Positions 25,240 through 35,515 of a stretch of 64,000 nt of DNA are shown one piece after another. The notes below the pieces were generated by a model that was not told the origin of the DNA, ran no database searches, and saw only the letters and a list, made by a program, of their open reading frames with translations. Source of the stretch: Cricetomys ansorgei (Eukaryota; Chordata; Mammalia; Rodentia; Nesomyidae); contig JAMJFZ010004075.1 of assembly GCA_026225945.1 (NCBI GenBank), forward strand, positions 248,001-312,000, read 5' to 3'. Both the position numbers and the translations under genes were made by a program. How positions within the stretch are numbered: the stretch's first letter is position 1; each line of letters starts with the position of its first letter.

Positions 25240-25345
25240 CTGTTTAACACAAATATGTAAATATTATTTGATATGTATATTAATATTTTATAATAATATT
25301 TATTTATAATGAAATATATTTAATATGAAATATATTAAGTATTTC
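25240..25345. repeat. AT-rich low-complexity stretch
   Basis: Nearly pure A/T with many TAATAT/ATATTA motifs and small inverted repeats. Confidence 0.85.
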
Positions 25346-25735
25346 AATATGATGCAGTCAATATAAAATTATCAGTGAGATATTTTGCATTCTCTTTTCT
25401 TGTGCTAAGACTTGAAAAGCTGGTATATATTTTATATGTGGAGTACATTTGAGTATTAAAATATCTGGCTTATTTAAGATTTTGTAAATTTGTAGTTAGA
25501 AATAGCATTACATGCCTATCCATTCTTAACTTCTTAAAAGTCTTCAAAAACTTGGATTGAATATCCAAAAGCTCATTTCCCTTTATATTCACATCTCTCA
25601 ACAAAATTTGTTCATTTTTTAGAGGAGTTAATCTAACGTTTATGCAAAGCATTTATATATTTTAAAATTATGTGCAAGGGAATCTATATATATTTTTTTT
25701 TAATCAACCTAGTAATGTTAATATGTGACATGTAG

Positions 25736-25915
25736 GAGTACTATACCTGTAATTCCAACATTTTAAATCTGAAGCAAACAGGAAGGTTGCTGTAAGAGAG
25801 GGATACCCGGTGACCTCCGGGCCACCTTGGACTGCAGGCGAGGGCTACACAGTGACCTCCAGGCCACCTTGGACTGTAGATGAGACCCTGCCTCAAGGAA
25901 AAGAGAAACAAATCA
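25736..25915 (+). repeat. B1-like SINE with internal 42-bp duplication
   Basis: It starts like B1 ('TATACCTGTAATTCCAACAT') and ends like B1 ('GAGACCCTGCCTCAAGGAAA'). In between, the 'TGACCTCC(G/A)GGCCACC' block with its flank occurs twice, starting at 25811 and 25853 (42-bp period). Confidence 0.7.
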
Positions 25916-27384
25916 AGTTTCAACATAGATTCCTTACTTTTCCAGCAAGCTGACCAATCAGCTCTTCCTTACCTGGAAGCTTCCTGTTCAGCCTGTTCAT
26001 GCACAGTGTGACATGGGAGAACCTGCATCAGTGTGTCTTTGATTCTTGGATGTTTGGCAAATATTCCTTTTGTTTGAAGAAACCATTCGTTAAGAGTTAA
26101 TAATTGAGTGAGCCACTGTGGGACTCCGCAACCCAATCAGTAAGCATCAACACAAAACACAAAATCTTGCAAGACCTCCACAAATGTCTTGAATACATTT
26201 AATTATGGCTCTCCCCATAAACTACATCAGTATGTAGTTTACCATACAGATATCTTCCGTATACAGTACATGTTAATCTGAAGCCATATGACACACACTC
26301 GTCTCGTTTTAAAATACTGTTAATTCTGGATTCTCCTTCTGGTGTAACTGAACTACTTACTGGCCATTGCGGGAGAAACTGGTTTTTCAGCTCTAGTTGA
26401 AATTCTTCTTTGAGAGTTATAAAAGACTTTCGAGTACATGTTTTATGAACTCTTGCGTGTAGGTAGTACATTGGCATTTCCTCAAATTTGGAAATCACAG
26501 TGGGGCAGGGTGGAAATTAACACCAGCTGTAAGCTGGGCGGAGTCCTGTGTCCATCCTCTGTCCTCCCGCACGCATCTGAACAGCCGTCCTTCGCTCGTA
26601 GATGTCCAGAGATTCCTCGCACGCTCATGACCCATCCTACAGAAGCCCTCAGCCTTCATTCCCGTCATCTTGTCCACCCAGCACTGCATCTTCTACCCCT
26701 TTCTCTGTCACTTCCATCGAGTCACGCTGAAGTTGGCTTCGTCCACAGGCCGTTTCTCCCCTCCTTTCTCTGCCTGTCTTCTTCTGCTAGTAACTGAAAA
26801 AACTCAACAGGGAGAATGTCTTCCTGGTAACCCTCTCTCAATACACACCATTTCCTAGTTAGCCTGGACTCAGGCTCCGTCTCTTCTTCCACAACCTTAC
26901 CCAGCACCCTCTGAACACAGTGTACTCCATTACAGTTGTGCCCACACACAGTGGTCTCTTTGGGGTGGGGATGGGGGTTGAAGAGCAGGACGGGTTTCTG
27001 TTTCCATTACCCTAATGGCCCAAACAGCTCATTTTGTGGGATGAGTGCTCAGAGGGCTCTTGGCAGATCCATTAGCTGTCACACTGCATTTATGTTGTGT
27101 GTTTATGGGAAACTAAGCCTGTAAAATGGATGACCATCCTGTGTATAAGCAGCTCTCGTCATTGTAGGGGATCCGTAACTTTTAAATATAATGAGCGATA
27201 AGGAGGCCATCTTGTTTTGGATGTTCGTTAATGTGTCTTCTAAATCCTGCAGTGACAAAGCCCCTGGCTGCGTGGTGTGTTTCATGTGAACTTGAGTTCT
27301 GTATCTGCATGTTGTCGTTTCTCGTCACTGGATTTCGCTTTTGTCACAAATCAGTCACCATTTTCCATTCTCCTTTTGTTGCAG

Positions 27385-27417
27385 CTCCCACAGAAGCCTC
27401 TGCTCACTCACACCTCG
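27385..27417 (+). CDS. Reln: Reln coding exon 4 (33-nt linker exon)
   Basis: This very short exon supplies the last two bases of an alanine codon, ten whole codons (P T E A S A H S H L) and one base of the next codon. It therefore encodes APTEASAHSHL, which corresponds to APTDVTVHPHL in human reelin as I remember it, at about residues 182-192. It lies just after the reeler domain, in a linker. The acceptor is a strong pyrimidine run, TTCTCCTTTTGTTGCAG (27368-27384). The donor GTAAGT begins at 27418. Both ends are phase 1 and 33 is divisible by three, so skipping would delete 11 residues without a frameshift. The residue sequence is variable between species, so the identification depends mainly on splice sites, phase and position between exons 3 and 5. 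A longer open frame across this locus in another register is a shadow. Confidence 0.92.
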
Positions 27418-29877
27418 GTAAGTGTGTCAGGCCCTGGTGCCGTTAGTTTAGCACTCAGTCACCTTCTCACCCAGCCCCGCCGCTCCCGGCTATGTGAGCA
27501 GGTGCGATGGAGGTGGAGACTCAGCTCTGGTTGTCTGACCTTCACTGAACAGAGAGTCAGTCCAGACCATGCGGAGAGCCTCCCAAGCAGGCTGCTGGAC
27601 TGCCCCTCAAGGAGTCCAGATGTCAGCACCCTCACTCTTAAGAATCCTGTTCGGTGTCACCTTATGGCTGAGTTTCTCCGAGAGCTGCTGCCCGTCACAT
27701 CAGAGTACAAAGGCAGAGGCAGAGCGCCATGTGTGTGGACAAACTTGGGTCATTTTAAATGTGAGATTTCTGCTCAAATTCTTATTGTGAAAAAGAGAAG
27801 TCATTCAATTATTTCTTCTACCATTAAAGGGAAGCTGTTAAGAGATTACTTACTTTTCTGAAAGACACCCATGGTTTCCGAAATGTGCCTTGTACTCTGT
27901 GGTCCCAACTCTTGAAGGCATGATTGCGGGATGGTTAAAGCACAGATTCTGGAGTCAAACTGCCTATGTTTGTCTTACCTTCACCACCTGCTATAAGTTA
28001 TGACACTGATCACTTTCCCACATGTGAATCAGTCACAGTACCTACCTAACTAGATGGGTGTGTGGAGTAAATGAAATTCCTAACTGTATAGTAAAAGGTG
28101 CGGTATTGTCTGGCAATATACATATGTACACACATACATAAATACAAAATACAAAATGAATCCCAGGGGATTGTCTCTAGAAAACAAGTAACCGTTAAGA
28201 GTTAAATGTACCGCGTTGTGACGGTGAGGGCTTGTTTCAAAAAGCAATTTCCTACTCTCTGCAATTTAATAAGAGTGAAGGAATCATCTCAGCTAGTCCC
28301 AATCCTTCCAGGCGTCCCTCACTCTGGGGCCTCAGATACGTCCGTTATTTGTCTCTTGGGCTTTTCCTTTCAACCTACAAACCCAATTAATTAATTTTTC
28401 TCTTTGGAAAATCTGCCTTGAGACGCTCTGCTTTTATGTAATGCTACAGCTCGAGGCTTCTCTTGGCAGATGAACATACCTGCTTAGAAGCATGCCTTCT
28501 GGCAGCCACAACAGGCTGCACCCGCAGTGGTGCAGTGGAGTCTTGGCCAGGCTGTGACCTGAGAGAGCTCTACCCTGTAGGCATGTCAGACACTGTGTCC
28601 AAGTGTTCAGAGGAATCATTAAATCACACCCACGCTCAAAGTCTGTCACTGGGTTCTCTCCAGCGTATAGCCTCTTTCCTCCTGTTCTCACGCCTCGGGC
28701 TTCGAGGAGGAACAGTCAGTACCCCTAAGTACACGCTGATTCACTGGTTTCCATGGCTTCATTATGTGCCTGCCTGCTGGTGTACCTGGTGTTCACTGGG
28801 GTGCAGAGGGCCACAGGTGGGATGTCACCAAAGAGAATTTGAAATTATCTTCCCTGATATTTGGAAGAGATTTTAATTACCCAGTGAGTTCAGAGAATTG
28901 TGTGACTGAGTCCCTCAAAGCAGAAAATACCACTTTTGAAAAATATAAAAATTGTCAAGGTTCTCTGTTAGTCAAGTGGTATACTTTTAATTTTTCTGAA
29001 AACTGACTAGATCAAACAAAATTGTAAGGAAAAGACCCAAAGGAGTCATATTGCCCCAAACTTCCTGCGCAGGCCACAAAAATCAGATGAGAATGTTATC
29101 AAAGCAGTGATTAATTTCTTCTTATACACTTTGAGTACACTTACATTGTAGCTGGTATGTAATTGTTTTTGTCTTTGCAAACCCTCTTTTCCGAGTAAAT
29201 GGGCACTCTGCAGTGTATGAAGATGTTCTTTGGCATGCCCACAATACTAATGCTTAAAAGTAGGTGTTGAATGCAACTGAAAGGTAGTGCTGCTGTATCG
29301 ACCACCAGGACTGGCATCCTAGCATACCCCTGTATATAGTTACACAGTTACATAGATTAGTTTACGTATAGATGACATTTTTCCATGCAATTCTGATGGG
29401 AAACAAAGCATTTCAGGACACACTAAATGAATAATGACTGAATGTGTGGAATTTCAGAAATCAAGCCAGGGCCACGAGGATGACAGGGAGGACAAGAGGA
29501 GATGGCTCAGAAGGGTAAACGGCAGCCGTTCTGGCTACGGTAGATAGCCAGCATGCTCCATCCCATTCTCCCAGGCATTAACGAGTGGATGAGGAATGAG
29601 TGACAACCTGTGTGGCCCATCTTCACTTTGGTCTTCCTGCCTGTGACCATTCGGCAGCTTCTCCTCGAGGGCTCTGGGTTTCAGACTTCAGGAAGTCTAA
29701 ACAGCAAAGTCTTCAGCTTCAGCATTTGCAGATAAAGCAATTGCACTCAACTGCTTATTTAAAAGTCAATTTTAATTTAAAATACAACTATTCTTCATGG
29801 AGGCAGCATGTTGACAATCATAATTAATTCCCCTACTGAAGTGCAATTCTTCTCTAAATACTGTCTTCCTCTCGTAG
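27418..29877 (+). other. Reln: Reln intron 4
   Basis: A 2,460-bp intron, GTAAGT donor and CTTCCTCTCGTAG acceptor. Apart from a probable antisense MIR remnant at 27934-28112, I see no repeat family I can name. The 27440-27870 stretch carries a long open frame without recognisable similarity, and 28430-28880 carries opposed open frames that look like chance. Confidence 0.92.
27934..28112 (-). repeat. Probable MIR, reverse orientation
   Basis: 'CAGATTCTGGAGTCAAACTG', 'CTTACCTTCACCACCTGCTA', 'CAGTACCTACCTAACTAGAT' and 'GGAGTAAATGA' follow antisense MIR order. Confidence 0.55.
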
Positions 29878-29956
29878 CTGAAATCCACAGTGACAGTGTG
29901 ATCCTCCGCGATGACTTTGACTCCTACCACCAGCTGGAATTAAATCCCAGTATATG
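29878..29956 (+). CDS. Reln: Reln coding exon 5
   Basis: This 79-nt exon completes an alanine codon, encodes 25 residues beginning [18 protein letters not shown] and ending LNPSI, and contributes TG of a tryptophan codon finished by the next exon (phase 1 in, 2 out). It corresponds to about residues 193-219 of human reelin, between the reeler domain and the first reelin repeat. The 'DDF…W' pattern, an acidic Asp-Asp-Phe followed by Trp, recurs at the start of reelin sub-repeats. The acceptor is CTTCCTCTCGTAG (29865-29877) and the donor is GTAAGT (29957). As I recall the mouse protein, it has Q where this has H in DSYHQ and N where this has S in NPSI. Confidence is high because 25 residues match with only conservative changes. 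Confidence 0.97.
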
Positions 29957-30224
29957 GTAAGTTGTAGGAATGTGTTGCATTTCGAGTGTGATTTTGAAAT
30001 GATGCTGACTTTGTTTAAGGAAACTTTATTCTCCCTTAGGAAACAATTACTGGCGATTCAGCTGTTCTTGAGTACTAATGTATCGGTGAGAATGGTCTAC
30101 TGTGGAATAGACTTTATGCAGACACAGTGCCTATTTTCTTTCTTCTTTAAAATTGAATGGAGGTGTTCTTCAGATCCCCAAGTATGGTTAGATGCATTTT
30201 AAGTTTTATAAGATTTTCATATGT

Positions 30225-30595
30225 TGTTCTAGTTTACTTTTCTCTTGCTATGATAAGCACCATGATCAAAAGCAGCATGGAAAAAGAAAGATTTTATTTA
30301 AGCTTACACTTCAGGTCACAGTTCTCTGGGAACAGTAACTCAGGGAAGGAACCTGGAGGCGGGACCTGAAGCAGAGACCATGGAGAGTGCTGCTCACAGG
30401 CTTGCTTCCAGGTTCATGTTCAGTTGCCTTACACAGCCAGGTCACCAGCCTAGGGAATGTTACTGCCAACAGTGGGCTGGACTCTTGTACATCATCAGTC
30501 ATCAGAAATGCCCCCACAGGCCATCTGATGGAGGCAGTTCTTCACCTAAGGTCCCCTCTTTTCAGCTGTGTCAAATTGACAAGATTAGCCATCAC
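30225..30595 (-). mobile_element. MaLR (ORR1-like) LTR, reverse orientation
   Basis: 'TTTCTCTTGCTATGATAAGC', 'GGAACCTGGAGGCGGGACCT' and 'CAGCTGTGTCAAATTGACAA' give the antisense order of a common rodent LTR. It starts 269 bp after the donor of exon 5. I judge it MaLR; an L1 3'-end assignment is the alternative. Confidence 0.6.
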
Positions 30596-32319
30596 ATACA
30601 TAAAACATCATGCTAGGATGTATCTAATAATTACACTAATGCCTAGTGGAAGATGCACGATGCCTTATCTGAAGTGACAAATGGTTTCATCGTAACCTGA
30701 TGAAATAATTTCTTTTATTAGCTCTCCTCATTATTTACCTCCAGTCTTTCTTTAGAAGGCTTCTAAGTATAAATTCCATGGCATTTTGAAGACAAAGAAA
30801 ACATAGACTCAGATTTATTCTTTGGGAACTTTTATATATAGCTTGATATCTAAATTCATTGGCAGAGTGTTACAATTTTGCTGACCTTATCTCTTTTGAT
30901 CCAGAGCTATTTGGAAGAGTATCTGAACTGGGGGCTTTTTGTAAAATTGTATATGATTTTGTGGATAAAGAAAAATCCAAGAAATGCTACACTCAGAGCC
31001 CGAAGTGTAAACCCAAGCCGTACTCAGGGTTACAAAGAGAATGACACGGTCACCGGTCACCGTTGAGTGTCAGCATGCGAGAGCCACTGTGCCTTTTGCT
31101 TATTTTTATTGTTTTAACAAATATTCTGAGCTCCAGTGTCACAATCACTTAGCATGCACACTCACACAAATATTTAGCAGTAATCATTTACGTGGGATTT
31201 CTTTTAAGTTGCATTTCTCTCAAGTAGTTGGTAGTTCAGTAGTGATGTAGAAACATGCCATTCAGAAGTTGGAAATCTTGGACAGAAATCCTTAAAGGTC
31301 GCTGCGTGAGGCCCAGAAGAGGAATGATGTCCCCAGCAGGACTTTGTTGGGGAAAGTAGCCCTCAGACTGGAAGTTAGAGATGACCCGTGGATACTGGGC
31401 TTCTGCAGTACCACGGGATTTTATGTCTTCTCTAGAAAGAGATGTGAGTCCTGGTAGTGTAAATAGGATAAAGTATTACTAACCCAGACAGACTCATTGT
31501 GTCTCACAGCTTACACACTATTTAAGAAGGCAGTCAATCAACAGGACTGTTCTTCTCTCGGAAAAATACAAGTATAAATCTCTTAAAATAAATAGAAATT
31601 TTTATTGAGAAAAGGGAAAAGTTTTTGTAACAAGTTTGAGAAAAAGTCATGCTTTTCTCTTGATATTTACCTTTTTTATTCCGTTCTAATAGACGTCGGC
31701 AGACACTTTGCTCATTCTCTGTCAGGTGAACTCATGGTCGTCAGTTTTCTTGACAAAACCAAAATGTGACTTTTATGTGATTCAAAATCTCTTTTTTAAA
31801 ATCAATGAAATGTGATCGATTTTGCTTCCACCATTTTCATGACTGATTGGGTATGATCTTTTGTGGCCAAAATTATGGATTTTATGTCTCTTTTACTTAA
31901 GCTATGATCTTTCCACTCTTCTGACACTCCCCCTTCTACCCGCACAGAGCCACACGCTTCGGTCGGACGTGCTTCCGAGTGAGCATGCAGCCCCCCTCAG
32001 CCACAGCCCCTTCGCTTAGCTCCTTCAAGACTTTCTTTTCTCTTCTTTCTAAAGGAAGCATAAACCGTGGCGCTCCTATTTAAGAAGACATTTTGTTAAA
32101 CTAGAAATGGGCTGGCGTCTGAGATCGGGCCAATCTGGTTTAACTTCTGAACATACTAACTGGGCACCTTAGAAAAATTCAGAAGTTTCCTTTTTTCCAT
32201 AACCCCCATTTCTTAAAGTAAAAATGAGACATTGAGAACTGAGTGTGAAGTTTGCTGCTGCCATGACAGGCGTGGCAGGCCTTCATAAAGTCTGTCCCTC
32301 TCTCGATTCATATCTCTGC

Positions 32320-32377
32320 TTTCTTCTCTCTTCCTCCCCCCTCCTTCCTTTCTTCTTCCCTCTCCCTCTCTCTCTCC
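32320..32377 (+). repeat. Polypyrimidine tract
   Basis: A C/T-only stretch with TCTCTCTCTC runs. The open frames across it on both strands are low-complexity artefacts. Confidence 0.88.
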
Positions 32378-32748
32378 ACTTCATTTTCCCTTGCTTTCTT
32401 CCCTGTAGTCGTCTGCCATATTCTTCCCTTTCTCCTATAGTCTTTCCCTCTTTCTGTGATGTTATTTATAAAATGGACTGTAATTCTTCTAAACCCAGAC
32501 ACGAGTCTTAAAAATAATTTTAATCAATTTACCTGAGACTTGGTCACATCTGCATGGAAAACAAATGTCAAATTAAATATTCCTGCATTGCATTCTCTAT
32601 GGGATGCAAAGCAATGAACATGGAGCAGTAGCAGAATCACAGCACAAAGAACATCTTCAGATGGCTGGAACTCCTTAAACATAAACAGAACCAACCATAA
32701 AGGAACAGAAACCAACACCCAGTAAAGTCGGATACTCTGCTTTAGTAG

Positions 32749-33066
32749 TGTCTGTGTGTGCGTGCACTCGCATGTGTGCAGGTGTGTACGCATATGCGTA
32801 CACATGTAACGAGAGTGTACGCGTGTGGTGCTCAGGACAATCTTGGATGTTGGTCTTTGCTTTCTATCTCTGTTCTTCTTTAAGGAGCCTGCAGGGATAC
32901 CTAACCTGTAAGCTTCGGCAGCTTCTGTTTCTTCATATATTGCTGTAGGAGCACTGGGATTAAAGACATATACCACTGTGCCCTGCATGAATTCTGGGGG
33001 TCTGAACTCAGGCCCTCCTGCTTGCTTGACAAGTGCTTTACATACTGAGTCATCTCCCCAGTGCCC
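32749..33066 (-). repeat. B4-type SINE, reverse orientation
   Basis: A GT/CGTG-rich tail side (32749-32830), an internal B1-like part ('GAGCACTGGGATTAAAGACA', 'TATACCACTGTGCCCTGC') and the complement of the head 'GAGTCATCTCCCCAGTGC' make a full B4. Confidence 0.78.
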
Positions 33067-34192
33067 CCCAGTGTAATGCTTTTAAGAAAGTGGCAAAGCC
33101 TCACCTTGATTTGAAACCTTCTAGATAGTTTTCACTCTCCCGAAGTCTGTTTCCCTGGTACACATTTATCATAACTGTGTCCAAATATTGACTTTGAGTC
33201 TCTTCATGTCACAAAAATATCAAAAGCCTGCGGGAGGCCTGGTGCCACCCGTACCTGTGTGCTCATGCCACAGAGAGGAGCGAAGTGCGGGTGTGGCACC
33301 GCGGGCCACGTTCCCACAACCAAACACCTCACCAAATGGTCTGCCTGGAAAGGAAGATGCAATCCTTACATAAGTGTGTTCTCCTACACTGTTCCAGAAA
33401 CCTCATGAGCATTTTTCAGTTCATAATTTCTATGGACAAGCAAAAATTCAGAAATAAACTACAGTGATAGCTGTATGACTTGTGTAGACACTAAGAGATA
33501 AGGAGAGATAGAGAAACCACAGTTACAGCTGTTTAACTCTAGAGAGATGGTTCCATTTTAAGGTTCAGTCATTCATGCATCTGTTCTTACGAGTGTCTTC
33601 TAACTTCCATCTCTACTTCATGCATGTTTTACTCTCTTATTTGTTGTCTTATTATAGATAACTCCACATGTGATAAATAAACAGTGAGGTCACTGTTACG
33701 ATGTGGGTGGCAACGGCATGGAGCCCAGAACCTTTTTTTTACACTGACCTAAGAGGGAATGAACTGCCTCCTGCATAGCTTAAAGCTTTGAGTTGACTTA
33801 AAAAGTGATCATTTTTATTGGGTGAGAAGATCAATGAATATAAGAATATAAGCAACAATAAGACCTTTCCCTCTATGTTAAAATTATATTCTCATTCCCA
33901 GCTGACTATGGTAGCTGTTTTTCTGTCCTTCTAGAAGTTATCTATGTGACCACAGTGTGGTTATGCATGTCATTCGCACACTTAGATATCAGAAAGTTAA
34001 TGCTTTCTTTATTCTTCTGTAAGCTCCACTCAATTCTATTTCTTACTGCCCCTTAAGCCTTAATTTCATTCAGTTCTGGTTTGCGCTCTCCCATTTGTCT
34101 AGATTTTAGCTAAGTTTCAGGAGTCATATCAGTGCAATGGCAGGTGTTAAGTAGGGCTGCCCTTGGCTGCCTCTCCCCCCACCCCCACCCCT

Positions 34193-34390
34193 CTGCTGCC
34201 CCTCCGCTGCCTTTCTGCTGCTCCTCAGCTGCCTGTCCACTGCCCATCCTCTGCCCCTCCGCTGCCCATCAGCTGCCCCTCCTCTGTCCCTCAGTTGCCC
34301 CTCAGCTGCCCCTCGACTACCCCTCTGCTGCCCGTCAGCTGCCCGTTGGCTGCCCGTCTGCTGCCTCTCGGCTGTCCGTCCGCTCTACAT
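34193..34390 (+). repeat. 11-bp minisatellite, 18 units in register
   Basis: Eighteen consecutive 11-bp units with consensus C-N-GCTGCCCCT fill 34193-34390 with no indel (for example CTGCTGCCCCT, CAGCTGCCCCT, CAGCTGCCCGT). A degenerate continuation with a C-run reaches about 34458 and a looser start lies at 34156-34192. The open frames here translate into Leu/Pro/Ser/Cys-rich repeats in several registers and are consequences of the array, not a gene. Confidence 0.93.
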
Positions 34391-35154
34391 CTGCCTCCCC
34401 CCCCCCACCGCTGCCCCTCGGCCACCCCCGGCTACCTCTCGATGCCCCTCGGCTGCCCAGACATGTTTCTGTAGATGCCCACCAAGTCGTACGTGCTCAG
34501 CTCCAGTCCTTGCTGACCCCACATCTGCAGACAGCCTTTGTTCCTGTCCTAATCACTCCTCTGAGGCACTTTTGTTCCTACACAAGGGCTCGGGAACTGC
34601 TCCCTGGTCCTTGACCAGGGAAGAGGAGGGTTATGTCTCTAGATCCCTTACTGTATCCAGTTACGCTGATATGAGGCTATTGGCCCTCTGCCCTCTGGAG
34701 TGCATTGGTTCTTTGTCCCATGACCTTTTCTTGGCCCGCTATCTCTCTTCTCCACCACACACTTCTGATTGCTTTGAGAGTTGAGAGGTTAAGTTAAGAA
34801 CGCAGAGAGAAAGCATGAAGATAGCATAGTGGTTCAGAATTGAGACTTACTTTCGCTTTGTCTGGATGGTCGGCTCCATTGAGGCCCACCTCTGAATGAT
34901 AGCAGTACCCCCAACGGTCCCCAGTGTCACTGAACCGAGGGGTGAGGGGTGCTGATGGAGCAGCAGGAGCCCATTGGCGCTGCTGACAGGTCGGCATCAG
35001 CAGGTGTGCTCAGGACAACCGTGTGGCTGGAGGTAGAGGGACCCACATGCTCTCACCATGCAGAAACAACCATCTGTACCCTGCCCCACAGAAAGGCAGA
35101 AGCGTCACATGACTACATTTAGATTTAGAGGAAGATTAGAAACCACAGATCCGA

Positions 35155-35230
35155 AGGGCAGTGGATTAACTCAGAAGTCAAGAATTTCCTTAGCATGCAC
35201 AAGGTTTTAGATTGGAATCCCCATATCTCC
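35155..35230 (+). repeat. ID-like tRNA-derived fragment
   Basis: 'GCAGTGGATTAACTCAGAAG', 'CTTAGCATGCACAAGGTTTT' and 'GATTGGAATCCCCATATCTC' track the alanine-tRNA-like ID head. Diverged. Confidence 0.5.
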
Positions 35231-35431
35231 AGAGACAAGTGTGTTTCATCTCACTACTACTTCACGTTGATCCCCGCAGAGTCCCTTTTTCAATGAGTTA
35301 AACTGATGTGACTTTATTGTTATAAAGTAATGATGATCTTGAGAAGGCATAGGTGGGGTATATGTGTATATTTGTCAAAGTAGAGATACATGGGTTTCAG
35401 TTGTATAAATTCATCTCAGTTAAAACAAATC

Positions 35432-35515
35432 AGGGTTGGTGAGATGGCTTAGCAGGTCGCAGCGATTCTGACCTCCATGCTGGCACGGTGGCGTGCATAC
35501 CTGCAGATAATAATA
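35432..35515 (+). repeat. B2/B3-like fragment with internal deletion
   Basis: The head 'GGTTGGTGAGATGGCTTAGC' is followed almost at once by the 3' part 'TCTGACCTCCATGCTGGCAC', so the middle of the SINE is missing. Confidence 0.6.

Larger units (their letters stand above)
16156..27384 (+). other. Reln: Reln intron 3
   Basis: An 11,229-bp intron with GTAAGA donor and a pyrimidine-rich acceptor ending TTGTTGCAG. Recognisable contents are a B4 (19408-19753), a hAT MITE (20170-20398), an ID element (20977-21047), a MaLR-type LTR in reverse (22968-23275), a long GC/GT alternating tract (24657-24744), an AT-rich stretch (25240-25345) and a B1-like element with an internal duplication (25736-25915). 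I see nothing nameable in 16270-19100, 21060-22640, 23740-24650 and 25920-27380 beyond short open frames without recognisable protein similarity. Confidence 0.93.

Noticed and set aside
26438..26797. 119-codon open frame with an opposed frame on the other strand
   Set aside because: No recognisable domain. Long frames on both strands in a locally GC-richer intron patch are expected by chance.
27277..27861. 194-codon open frame overlapping exon 4
   Set aside because: It reads exon 4 in a different frame from reelin, has no recognisable domain and is not supported by splice logic.
32524..32988. 154-codon open frame on the - strand
   Set aside because: It runs through a B4 SINE and has no protein similarity that I recognise.
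34132..34614. 160-codon Leu/Pro/Cys-rich open frame
   Set aside because: Produced by the 11-bp minisatellite, which is open in more than one register.
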